Positions 35,462 to 46,400 of a stretch of DNA of 64,000 nucleotides are shown here, piece after piece. The position numbers were made by a program, and so were the translations under genes. Location of the stretch: positions 186,001 to 250,000 of the forward strand of contig JANTQA010000017.1 in assembly GCA_027625915.1 (NCBI GenBank), in the 5' to 3' direction. Origin of the DNA: Anaeramoeba flamelloides. Its lineage: Eukaryota; Metamonada; Anaeramoebidae. Position 1 is the first letter of the stretch, and each line of letters begins with the position of its first letter. The notes under the pieces were generated by a model. The model saw nothing but the letters and a program-made list of their open reading frames with translations, did no database searches and was not told where the DNA came from.

Positions 35462-35657
35462 CAGTCAGTTTCACTTTTAAGGCACAAACTTTCAACGAAA
35501 TTTAAGGTACCAAAAAATCTCAAATTAAGGCACAAAATTTGGAATGTATATTTTTACAAATTATTTTACTAGAATTTGAATTTTGTGCTTTAATTTGAGA
35601 TTTTTTTTGTGCCTTAAATTCGGTTGAAAGTTTGTGCCTTAAAAGTGAAACTGACTG
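35462..35657. mobile_element. TA-flanked 196 bp MITE, copy B
   Basis: Same family as copy A: ends CAGTCAGTTTCACTTTTAAG and complement, TA at 35460-35461 and 35658-35659. It interrupts the transposase frame shortly after the nuclease domain (after KILKIN). Element plus duplicated TA is 198 bp, a multiple of three, so the flanking frame is the same on both sides, but the element itself contains in-frame stops. Confidence 0.9.
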
Positions 35658-36293
35658 TAATGATGTTCCTATATTTCCTGCTGAAGTTAAAGAATTTTCC
35701 TTTTCTAATTTTAACTATGGGAGTAGACTAAAAATGTCAGGGTAAGTCATAACTTCATCAAAATTTATAGAACACATGATAAATCAAGAAAAAAGAAAGA
35801 AGGAAGCAAAAAAAAATCTTCTAAAAAACATAAACCCCCTTCTCATCTTTTTAAACAATTATTTTTAAAAATTGATAATACTTTTTCTCATAAACAATTT
35901 AATTTTGGTGATGAGAATAATATTATACATATTACAAGGTCCTCTTCAATTGAACAATTTAATAAAAGACTGATAAATGATGAAAATAATCGGAAAAATG
36001 AAGAGGACATAAGAAAAAATCACAATCAAAAAGAGACTAATGAATCTTTATTAAACGAAAACCAAGAGTTCCTTAATTCTCATTCAACAGAAATAAACAA
36101 GTTACTCTTCAACCAAAGCTGATGAAGTGTAGTGTTAATTCAAATTCTGAGAGACATCAGTTATATGGAACTGAATCACCAATCGAACCCACAATTCAAA
36201 CCAGAATAACTAACTCTCACGAAGAAGAATTAATTACTCCACTCTCACCAGGAAGAACATCAATTACACCTTCAAAAAACTACATTAACTCTA

Positions 36294-36489
36294 CAGTCAG
36301 TTTCACTTTTAAGGCACAAACTTTCAACGAAATTTAAGGCACAAAAAAATCTCAAATTATGGCACAAAATTTGGAATTTTTTTTTTTACAATGTATTTTA
36401 CTAGAATCTGAATTTTGTGCCTTAATTTGAGATTTTTTTTGTGCCTTAAATTTCGTTGAAAGTTTGTGCCTTAAAAGTGAAACTGACTG
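36294..36489. mobile_element. TA-flanked 196 bp MITE, copy C
   Basis: Third copy, nearly identical to copy B, with TA at 36292-36293 and 36490-36491. The flanking frames (ending KNYINS and resuming NITNFFTPNR) match without a shift when the 198 bp are left out. The near identity of B and C suggests recent and closely timed insertions. Confidence 0.9.
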
Positions 36490-37705
36490 TAATATAACAA
36501 ATTTTTTTACACCAAATAGAACACAAAAACACATCAATAGAATAAATGAAATCAACCGAAGAATTTCAAATGGGTCAAAGAAATCAGGTTCAATAAAGAA
36601 CAATGGAGAATTACAAACACCAAATCAAAACACAGATCGATCAAATAGAATTGAAAATTCACAAAAAAGGAAGAATAGACCAAGAGAATTGATCGATATG
36701 GAAGATAGCCAGACGAAAATTTCTCGAAATAATTCAAATTTAACTGATCAAAAGGGTCGGTATTCTGTGACAAAAAACAAATTGTACCATATAAACACAA
36801 TTAACCTGACCCCAGTTCAAAGAATTTTTTATCCGTCGAATAGATTATCAACATCAAATAGGATAATAGAACACCACCAATCAAATGATCTAAACCAAAG
36901 ACCCAATATTACGACTGAATATTTTCAGCCAATAAATCCGGACTTTAATGATCTAGTTTTAGTCCAGGAACAAAGATTTACAAAAGACACAAATAAAGAA
37001 AATTCAAATTTAAGTACAAGCAGGGGAAGAGGTAGAAGCAACGGGAGGGGCAGGGGCAGGGGTAGGGGCAGAAGCAGGGGTAGGGGCAACAGCAATAGCA
37101 AGGGCAGAAGCAATAGAGGTGAAAGTAGCGGAAGTGGCAGAAGAAACGGCAATGATAGAAGCAGGACCAATGAAAGAGAAAGAAGCAATGAAAGTAACAG
37201 CAGGGATAGAGACAGAACCAGCGATAGAGAAAGAACCAATGAAAGAGAAAGAGGCAGAAAAAGTAGGGAAAGTGATAGAGGTAGAAGCAATGAAAGAGAA
37301 AGAAGCAATGAAAGTAGCGGCAATAATAGAGGTAAGAAGCAATGAAAGTAGTAGGAATAGAGAAAGAACCAATGATAGAAGAAATAGTAGGGATAGAGGC
37401 AATGATAGAGGCAGTGATAGAAGGAATAGCAGGGATAGTGGCAATAGCAGGAATAGCAGAGGTAGAAAGAATAGCAAGCGGCGTGGTCATCGAAGAAATA
37501 ATTACAGAGGCAAAGTTCATGGTAGGGAAAGAAGAGGGCATTTTTTTCAGGTGACAGTCAAGATTCACCGTATCTTGAAAGATCCACAAAGCCAACATAC
37601 CAAAGACAAACACCCAAATACAACCGATTGAGAAAAATTAGCCACAGAACCCAGAATACTCTTCGACAATTTATACAAAATGAGAACGATCTTGAGAATG
37701 ACTAA

Positions 37706-39479
37706 TGTCAATGAAAAGTCACTCTTTATCGCTACTCTTCAAGTCTACTTAATAAAAATTCTTAACCCATTTTGACAGCTTTAATAATAAACATTTGATC
37801 TTTTCTTTTTGAATTTCTTTTCTTTTTCTTTCTTTCTTCTTTCTTTATTATTTGCTTTTCAATTTCATTTTCCTATTTTTTTTTGTTTTCTTCTTGGTGG
37901 TGCCCTCTTTTCTTTGCTGTTTCACAATATGTACTCTGATCCCTTTTGTCATCAGCCTCAGAGTTTAATTGTTCGGTGTTAGGGAAATTGGTAATTGAAG
38001 GATCCTTTTCAAACTGAAAAGCTGAGGTGCTTTAACCCAGTCTTCATTTTGTTTTGTCTAGGCACCCAGAGTTTGTGATCAAGTTTTCAAAAGGTTAGGG
38101 TTTGGGAGAAGGGATTGGTTTTTTCTTTTTGTCTGTGTTACGTTTTGTTTGTGAGAGAAGTTTTTTTGTTCTGATCGTTGGGATTTTTTTGTTAAATAAA
38201 AAAAATAGAAACGCTGAAATAATAAAAAATGACAAAATTTTTCTAAAATCTAACACATGTTAGATTTTAGTCACAGTTTGGATTTTAGTAATGGTTTAAA
38301 ATTTCGTAATGGTTTGGGGTTCGTCAACATGGCTTATTTACACCACTATAGTGTGGATATTTTCATTATAATCGGATAACTATTAATCAAAAATCTATAA
38401 ATTATTTAGTTTCAGGGATTAGTAACCCGGACACTGACAAGAGCAAATTTGATTAAAAGTGTGAGAAAATAATGGAAATTGGTGACTTCCCAGTTTTGCA
38501 GAGAGATTAGAAGTTTAAAACCCATAAAAAATATTTTAATTTAGTATTTATTTAAATATTGAACTAATTTGAATCTATGTTTGTTATTTCAAATAGTTCA
38601 AAATTATAATCACGGAGAAAAAATATTTTAATTTTGAAAAAACAAATAGACTATGTAGACACAAAAAAAAGGTGAAAATTTCACTATTTTATCTATCTCC
38701 TAATTAGATCAGATAATCAAGTTTTTTGGAATAATTACACACTTTAATATAATTAAGTATTTCTGATTGAAATCTCATTTAATAATCTTTCAAATCTATA
38801 AAGTTAAATTGAGTCATTTAATCAAAAGACCAAATGGAGAAAAAAATAATCTTAATTTAGAATTTATATTATACATTTATTAAGTCAAAATAGTAAAAAA
38901 AAAATTTTATTTCAAATTAAACATTTTAAAATCAAAAAGTTGAACAAAAAAATTTCTGTTTTTAATATTTTTTTTAGTTTTGTATCTTGACCCAAGCTCC
39001 TTATTGGAATCCTTCTATTTTTTTTACTCTAAATAATCATTTTTCTTGATGAAAAAAAAGTTTTATCAATTAAAAAAATCTATTGTTTTTTTTTTTTTCA
39101 ACATATCGAATTTCAAAGATATATTCAGTAAATGTTTTATTTGTATAAATTTCGACATCTTATAAAAAACAAGAAATTTAAATTACTTTAATATTTTTTT
39201 TTTTCCTATCAAACCCGATTTTACCTAAAAAAAACTATTTTTTTTTTTTTTTCTATACCGTCTGTTCTCACTGGTTTTTATTTCAAAACAACTATTTACT
39301 TGAGAATAGTATATCGTTTTTTGTTAAAAAAAAATTTCTTTTTTTTTTTATTACTTTTCTGAAATTGTTTATAAATAATAATTTTAAAAATTTTTGACCA
39401 AATAATTACAGTTTTACATTTTTTTAAAAAATATTTCTTCATTTTATCATGGAAAAAAATTTGAATTTGTTTTAATATG
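37706..39479. other. Intergenic region with one possible minus-strand exon
   Basis: The part 37830-38170 is clearly less AT-biased than its surroundings. On the minus strand, from about 38018 down to 37868, a frame of about 50 codons reads FEKDPSITNFPNTEQLNSEA and then DDKRDQSTYCETAKKRGHHQ, preceded by CAGCTTTTCAG, which resembles a splice acceptor. No partner exon was found, so a gene remnant or a terminal exon of an unseen gene are both possible. The rest is AT-rich without features. Confidence 0.3.
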
Positions 39480-39960
39480 GGTTATATGATTTTACTCTAT
39501 TCTTTTGAATCCTGGAAAACCTAATGACACTTACGTTAGGTTTTTTCAAATTTGTAATCAACATAAAATTTAAAAATTTTTCGGTTTATTTCCAAAAGTA
39601 AAAAAAAAAAACATGATACTGCAATAATTACCCTAAAAATTTTTTTTCTCTTTTTCAGTTTTATTAGATTAGTACAAAATTTTCAAAACTATTTGTTATA
39701 TCTTTCAAAGCAAATATCCCCACGTTGAATTAAACAAAAATTCATCCTAGAGTTTGTTTGGATTTTTTTTACCGCAAAAAACACTTGTTTTCTTGATATA
39801 CTAGATACTTTTAAAATAGATGGTTATACTAATAACAATAAATACAATATCCTCATGAATTTAAAGTTCCTAAATTTTGATTATATTGTGAATAAACTTT
39901 ATTATTCAAGATGAAAGGTTAATGAAAGTAGAAATTTTGTATAACTTTCATTTTTTTTTT
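39480..39960. repeat. Palindromic-module repeat with flank block (copy 3)
   Basis: 39490-39620 has GATTTTACTCTATTCTTTT, AATCCTGGAAAACCTAATG, ACGTTAGGTTTTTTC and TTTTTCGGTTTATTTCC, the standard modules. The following block, 39660-39960, ending TATTGTGAATAAACTTTATT, CAAGATGAAAGGTTAATGAA, is the reverse complement of about 59925-60200, which likewise borders a module array. The module array and this block thus travel together. Confidence 0.65.
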
Positions 39961-40661
39961 CAATTTTATTTATTCATACTTGTGAAATCAAGAAAAATTT
40001 TATACACCGAGAAACAATTTTTTTTCAAGCTATTTTTGTATTGTAATAACTATAAAATTTTTAATTATAAAATTTTCTAAGATTATTGTTTATAAATTCT
40101 ATATCTTATAATCCTTTGATAACAATTTTAATTAAAATTTTTATTTCAAAGGCAATTAGGATATTTGGGCTTCGAAGAGATATAGAGAATACTTGCTTTT
40201 AATTGATTTCTTTAAATTATGTTTTTATGTGGAAAGAAAAATTATTATAATCGTCTTTTATCATTAAGAGATCAGAGATAATAATTTCAAGAAATTGAAA
40301 AACTTCAACATTTTGAAATTGGATGAAAAAAAAACTGATCTTCATCTTTTTTTTTCGATTATTCAACTCAATCACAATTTATTTTTTAAAAAAAAAAAAT
40401 AAGAATATGGCAAAAGAAATAAAAAAATAAAATTAAAGTAAATGGTAATAAAAAATTATAATTAATTTTTTTTTAAATTTAAATTTTTTAAAAAAGGAAT
40501 AACAAAAATTTTGATCTATATAATTCTAATTATTCTCAAAATATAATCATTATGTATGTATATATATATATAACAAAAACAAAAAAATAATAGCAAAAAT
40601 AATTTGAAAAGATAATAAATTAATTAAAAATAAAAACAAAAATAAAAAAAAAAAAAAATAA
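39961..40661. other. Intergenic, no gene recognised
   Basis: A/T-rich sequence with a (TA)n tract at 40555. It forms the 3' flank of the CaaX-protein gene. Nothing else is visible. Confidence 0.35.
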
Positions 40662-41036
40662 TTAAAAAATAACACAACAGCATTTACCAATATCATCATT
40701 CATAGTTGAAGATGTGTCATTTTTTTCCTCTTCATTTATCATTTTCATCATTCTTTCAAATTCATTAATTTCTCTTTCATTATTCATTTCATCAACAAAT
40801 GAACCATTTTCATTATTTTCAATATCCTCAAGAAGCGATTTCTTTTGATTATTATTTTTTTTTTCCCTTTTTTGGCTATTCTGGGATTTTGTTTTTAGAA
40901 TTTTAGATTTTGGAGATTTTGGAAAAACAATATTATTCATTTTTTCTATTTCCCCAATATATTCTTTTGAAAATGCACCTATTAATTTCCGGCCCTGTGA
41001 TCTACTTTGATCGTTTGTTGTACCAGAAAAGGCCAT
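40662..41036 (-). CDS. Small charged protein with CaaX-like lipidation tail
   Basis: A single open frame of 124 residues starting MAFSGTTNDQSRSQGRKLIG. It is hydrophilic, with a basic middle (KSKILKTKSQNSQKREKKNN) and an acidic, Met/Glu-rich helix-forming part (EMNNEREINEFERMMKMINE), and ends GKCCCVIF. The last four residues, CVIF, form a CaaX box; Phe at the end is accepted by prenyltransferases, and the two extra Cys just before it could be palmitoylated, as in Ras- and Rho-type tails. No GTPase motif is present, so it is not a truncated Ras by content. I do not recognise the family. It may have an upstream exon, but a normal ATG and low-complexity leader suggest the start is right. Membrane attachment is inference from the tail alone. 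Confidence 0.6.
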   Translation of the reverse strand: MAFSGTTNDQSRSQGRKLIGAFSKEYIGEIEKMNNIVFPKSPKSKILKTKSQNSQKREKKNNNQKKSLLEDIENNENGSFVDEMNNEREINEFERMMKMINEEEKNDTSSTMNDDIGKCCCVIF

Positions 41037-41197
41037 TTGAGAATCAAAACTATATAAAATATAAAGGATTTGGATTTTTATTTGGTTTATTAATTTTTTA
41101 AAATATAAAAAAATATTAATAAAATATAAAGATTGTAATTGATATGAGATCTCAATCAGGATTTAAATTTGTCGTTTATATTCAATGTATATATGTA

Positions 41198-41561
41198 AGA
41201 TATTTCCAAAAAAGTGGGGCAAATTTAGTTTAAAATTTCTCTTTTAAGCTCGATCTTCAAAAAAGTATTTAAACATCCAAAATCATTAACTACCATTTGA
41301 TTGATTCTTGATAGTAATTCAATTTTTTTTTGTGTACTGTGTTACTTTAAGAAAAGATATAAAAGTGGTCGATCTCAATTTTAGGTGATATTTCTAAAGT
41401 GTGAAAATTGATAGTTATTTTTTTCATTTTGATTCTTAAACATTTTTTTTTCAAACTTCTTTAATCTAGATAAAATTTCTCAGAAGAATGAAATACTTGT
41501 AACTGCATTTTATTGTTTAAAAAAATGTTAATAAAATACAAATATAATAGTTAATAATATA
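41198..41561. mobile_element. Left-end fragment of the AAGGTATTTCC MITE family
   Basis: Begins AAGATATTTCCAAAAAAGTG after a TA, like the left terminus of the complete element at 62750. No matching right end was found before the next copy starts at 41562, so it is a fragment or diverged relative. Confidence 0.5.
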
Positions 41562-42000
41562 AGGTATTTCCAAACAAGTGGTGCTTTTTTTTTTTTTTTT
41601 TTCATCTTTAATATGATATTCTATTTTTAAGTTGTACAATTTGTAAATTGATAATATAAAATTACGGGGAAATATTAATACTAATTGAATCAATAATCGT
41701 TTATTACTGGAATTTCAAAATGAGTTCAACAGTGGATTCTCCGAAAAATAAAAATTATTTAACATTTTCTTAGTCCTAGTAGATAATGAAAAATAGCCCT
41801 AGTGGATAATTAAAAAAAAATATGAAATCTTTAAAAAAATTCCTAAATAAAAATTAAGGGATTAAAGGTAAATAAGAGATATTAAAAACTCCTCCCTTAA
41901 AAAATAAACAAAAAATGAAAAAAAAATTATACACTTTTTTTGTAGACAAAACGAAGGAACTCTCACTTTGAATGAAAGAAATGGACAACATAAACCATTT
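41562..42000. mobile_element. AAGGTATTTCC MITE copy with nested module repeat
   Basis: The left end AAGGTATTTCCAAACAAGTG and internal words (GAAATATTAATACTAATTGA, then ATCAATAAT) match 62750-62880. The match breaks near 41760, where palindromic-module sequence is inserted (CCTAGTAGATAATG, AGCCCTAGTGGATAATT to about 41925), and resumes with AAAAAATGAAAAAAAAATTA as at 62925. The order of events is therefore MITE first, module repeat second. The right end is not clear. Confidence 0.5.
41760..41925. repeat. Palindromic-module repeat (copy 4, flank part)
   Basis: Contains AGCCCTAGTGGATAA, ATGAAATCTTTAAAAAAATT and AACTCCTCCCTTAAA, matching 6390-6460 and the end of the array at 28040-28075. It is a short copy made mostly of the flank block. 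Confidence 0.5.
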
Positions 42001-43202
42001 TCAAGTCAAAAGTGACACAGTTATTATGAGTGAATTGCATGTGTTTAAAGGATTTGAATGGATATTAGAAGAAAAATTGATTTTGGAAATTTTCAAAATT
42101 GAAATCATTTTTTCTCATTTTACTTTTTTTCTTTGATTTTTTTTTTGACAAATCTAATTCATTTGAAAATTTTTTTTTTATTGCAAGATCAATAGTCAGT
42201 TGGTAAAAAACGTGCTATTCTAATGTTATGAAAGATGTAAAAATTATTTTAAAAAAATCATATTGGTTCCTATTGGAATTTTATATAGATCTTCAATCGG
42301 GGATCAAAATGAGCATTGTTGTTTTTCTCAATAGGGATCACAAATCCCAACACACTTCGTTTGGGGACTTGATTTCTAAAAGAAAAGTATGGAAAATGAA
42401 GTGAAAATTGTTTCTTATTTATTATTCAAATACTAGTAGAAGTTCAAAACAAACATTGTTGTTTTTCTCAATAGAACCCTAATAATTTGAGTTTTTCAAT
42501 TTTTAAGAAAATTTATTGATTAATTAGTTTTACTTTATACAGAATATCAACTATTTTTTGATGTTTATTATTCTACTTATTATTTATTTGTTCTTTAAAG
42601 GTTAATTGTAAAAAATAATTGATATTTGAAAAAAATGTTGGGACACTTTGACTGAAACAAAGTTGAGAAAGGATTCAAAACATTTTTTAAGATTTGTTTA
42701 AGAATGTTTTTTATTATTAAAAAGGTTATAAAAACCACCTGATTGAAATCATAAATCAAATCACATGTACCTGAAATTTAATCTGAAGTTTAACAAAAAA
42801 AAAAAACACTAATTTTCAGAGACACAATCCTGCTAATAGAAATAGATTTTTTCTTTAAAAAAAAAAAAAAAATTGAACCTGAATAAGAATCGGTACAAAA
42901 TTCATCTCAATTTAGAGAGTGGTTCCAATTATTGAGAGAATTGGACAGATTCTTTATCTTACTCTGTTCTTGTATTTCATCTGAAATGAATCAAGTAATT
43001 ATTAAAACACAAGACAAATTTTGTGTTGGTCTATTTAATTTATTAAAAAAATAAATATGTTTTTTTTTGAAAAAAAAATGAATTAACGATCCTCTATTTT
43101 TTAGTTTTCAAAGAAACTAATTGATTCAAAAAAATGTAAAATAATTTTAATGTGTAAAAATTCATTTTTTAAAATTTTTTAGTCAGCTTTTAAGAAGGAA
43201 GA
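42001..43202. repeat. Intergenic with dispersed repeat copy
   Basis: About 42170-42650 (GATCAATAGTCAGTTGGTAA, GATCTTCAATCGGGGATCAA, TTGATATTTGAAAAAAATG, then CTTTGACTGAAACAAAG) is a diverged copy of about 53030-53370. Inside it ACATTGTTGTTTTTCTCAAT-type words occur twice. No gene was recognised. Confidence 0.5.
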
Positions 43203-43385
43203 AGAAAGAACGTTTTTGGTTTAAATACAAATAAACTTTGAAAAATTAGTTGATCTTCGAAATCTTCTTCTATAACAAAATGTTTTGAAAGCAAAGCTAT
43301 CGAATATTAAAAAAAAATGGAAATTGATTTTTCAAAATTTTTTTACAATTTTTTTGAATTTATCAGTATGGACAATAAATCAAAA
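43203..43385. repeat. Left arm of an inverted repeat around the last kinase exon
   Basis: About 150 bp, with GATCTTCGAAATCTTCTTCT, TGTTTTGAAAGCAAAGC and ATGGAAATTGATTTTTCAAA. It is the reverse complement of about 43975-44130 with around 90% identity by eye. The final recognised kinase exon lies between the two arms. Confidence 0.75.
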
Positions 43386-43456
43386 TAACTAAATACCTGA
43401 AATGGATAGATATGCAATTTAAAAGGTATTCTCAGAAATTAATCGAAATATTATAA

Positions 43457-46400
43457 TTAATATACAACGAAAAAGAAAATGAAAAAAAAAAAAAAAGAAA
43501 AGAAAAGAAATAGAAATATATACGATTTTGTAATACTTGGAGACTTTCTCAGAATTTCTAAATCCTCTTGAGATATTTCCCAATCGTATTTTGTGTTTTC
43601 ATCATAGCCATATCTTTTATTTATGTTCTGTAATAATTGTCTTAAATAATTATAATCAGGTTTATCTTCATATTCCAAACTTTCGATGTGTTTATAAAAC
43701 AAAGCAAATTCTTCTGGTAAGCCATTGCACATTCCGATATTTGTATACTTTTTTTTAATTATAGATATTTCCTCCTTGTCTTTTAATCGTTCCCAGGGCA
43801 ATGACCCTTTTATAAATTCAACAAATAAATAAAATAATGACCAAAGATCATCTCTTCTACTTAATTCTTTCCCATCGTGTGAATTAATAGATGCATATCG
43901 AGTTGTCCCTCGAAAACCAACTTCTTCTCTTGGCTAATTTCATAAAAAAAAAAAAAACAAGAAATAAGGAATAATTGATAATATTGATAAATCCAAAAAA
44001 ATTGTAAAAAAATTTTGAAAAATCAATTTCCATTTTTTTTTAATATTCGATCGCTTTGCTTTCAAAACATTTCGTAATAGAAGAAGATTTCGAAGATCTA
44101 CTAATTTTACAAAGTTTCTTAACATTTAAACTCCTATTTGTTGTCAAAATAAATCGAACAAATGTTTCCTTTGCTTTCCAAAAATTATTTTGTAAAATCA
44201 AATTCAAAATTAAAACTGTTTCATTTTGAAAAGATGTTTCGATTATTCCTTTCCTTTTAAGAATTGGGAAAGTTGATAATTTATTTGAATTCTGGGAATT
44301 ATCCCTTTTTTTTTTTTTTTTTAGGAAAGCGAAAAGAAAATTTTGTTTCTTTGATATTTCAATTAACAGTAATAAAATCTTTAATCGAAACTGAGTAAAA
44401 AAATTTTTAAAAATGGATGAAATTTGAATTAAAAAATTATTTTACATTTTTTTTGAATAAATCATTATTATTTTTGCATTATAGAAAAGTCAAAATTGGA
44501 GATGGTTAATACAGTTTGCCTTGATTCCAAAATAGTATACACTTACCTCTCTCAGTTTACCTTCAGAATTGATATATTTTCTTGCAAGCCCAAAATCAAT
44601 TATACAACAATTTGCAAGTTTTATTGAATTTCTTGTTTTCTTATTTTTTGGTATCCTCAAGGTGAAGTTTGACTTTTCGTTTTCCAATAAAAAAAAATCA
44701 ATTAAATGTATATTTACATTTTATTTGTTTGTGTTTGTAAGTATTTAAGAGAAACAAAATGGGAATTCGGATTAAGATTAATTTTTCAGAGAATTGTTGT
44801 AATTTAGAATTTAAATATTAAAAGTAAAATTAAAAAAACAAAAAGTAAGTATATATTACAGCTTTAATGTCTCTGTGTATAAACCCAACTTCATGAACGT
44901 CTTCTATTGCAGAGATCATCTAAGAAATTTACAAAAAGTAGAATAAAATTCATAACGAATAAAAGAAGATAAGATAAATTAGATTTTTTTTTTAGAAGAA
45001 AGGAAAAATGAATTTACAAATATTATTCAAAAATTAATAATAAAATATCGTAATTTTAAAACTTTTATTTTGGGGGATTTTAATCTTAATGATATTGAAA
45101 TAATAAAAAATATAAAATTAAAAAATTTTATAATTATTTCAAATACTTCAAATAGTAGAACAAAAAAAAATATTGGGAATATACTAATTAATTTTGATAA
45201 TAAATTTAATTTACGAATTTCAAGATCAATAGAAAATAATCCCACACACCATAAAATGATTATTAACAATATTAATATTAAAACAGATTGGACTGTTAAA
45301 AAATATATATATATAAAATTTCAAATCAGGAATACTATTTACCAAAAAGAATTTATAAAATATTTTTACGGAAAAAAAATTTATTGTTAAATATTCAAAC
45401 AATATAAAAATTTAAAACTAATTTTATCCAATTTAAAGATATAATTTATAAAGAAAAAAAAACTGTTTATAAAATTGCCCCATTAATTAAAAATATTTTT
45501 TGTAATCCAAACTTTATTTATTTTTTTTTGATCCTATTAATTAATAATCTTGGAAGAAATTTATTCAATGAAATAAACTTTGAATTTATCCAAAACAATA
45601 AATTTTTGGAAAAAAATAAATATAATAAGGACTAAAAAAAAAAGAATATGATTTTAAATAACAAAAATATGATTGAAGAATATTTTGGTTATATTAAAAA
45701 AAAATCAATTGAACCAAGAAAAAAGATTTTAGATTATATAAAAAAAATTAAGAATAAATAATTTAAAAGAGTTTAAAATCAATATATTTTTCCCAATCGA
45801 AAAAATCAAAAACACAATTAAATATTTATAAACAAATCAGTAAAAGGATTTCAAAAAATTGAAGAATTTAAAATATATTATTGATGAGGAAAATAACACT
45901 AATTTAAACTTCAAATCAACAAAAATTATAAAAAGTTTTTTAAGTACAATTCAAACTATATTTAATAAATAGTTAATCAATCCTACCGGTGGATAAAACA
46001 ATTGAATATATTAAAAAAAAAAGATCAATTCATTTATCATCAAAAAGCAAATGAAAGAGTAGCTCTAAATTATAGACCAATTTTTATAAATTATAGTTTA
46101 ACAAGATTATTTCTTAAAATGTTATATCAATTAATTGAACCTTGTTGGGGTTTTATTCATAAATCTAAATTTGGTTTTCGAGAAAATTTTGATACTCGCA
46201 TTGCTGTATTAAATTTCAAAAATACTTATAACGAAATAAAATCAAACAACGAAAATGGAAATTATAAAACATATATTATAATGATTGATATAGTAAAATG
46301 TTTTGATTCAATTAGTTTTAAAATAATTCGAAAAACAATAAAAAAATTTATTTTGAATAAAATTATCAAAACTTTTTTATTAAAATATTATCAAGGTAAG

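Larger units (their letters stand above)
33536..37705 (+). mobile_element. pogo/CENP-B-type (DDE_1) transposon gene
   Basis: Parts in order: an acidic N-terminal part (33536-34147) with three 24-residue repeats (RSSH-EFSEEQI); a helix-turn-helix DNA-binding region (GRPYLLNASEEDYVVQRL, then RPLIVSKNWVRKFARRNKLK); the DDE_1 nuclease at 34780-35330 with FNMDETS, LVLDGHNSR and HLLQPLDVGIFKYF, all three Asp present, second and third 35 residues apart; then a Lys/Asn-rich part and an Arg-Gly/Arg-Ser-rich tail ending near 37705. Three MITE copies interrupt it. Leaving them out, the frame is nearly continuous: one TGA at 34360 precedes the nuclease part, and about four single-base shifts fall near 35735, 36100, 37335 and 37545. 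The nuclease frame (34363-35461) is intact but opens without an ATG. A domesticated gene is possible; terminal repeats of the whole unit were not found. Confidence 0.85.

Noticed and set aside
35742-35770. A 29-nt intron (GTAAGT...TATAG) in the pogo-element gene
   Set aside because: It would keep the frame open, but a single missing base in the preceding A-run explains the same frame change, and such a short intron is less likely.
36925-37613. Leu/Ser-rich and Cys/Phe-rich minus-strand frames
   Set aside because: Antisense shadows of the Arg-Gly/Arg-Ser-rich tail of the pogo-element gene.
45027-45269. Minus-strand 80-codon frame
   Set aside because: Antisense of the LINE endonuclease region, which shows the GDFN and HHK motifs on the plus strand.
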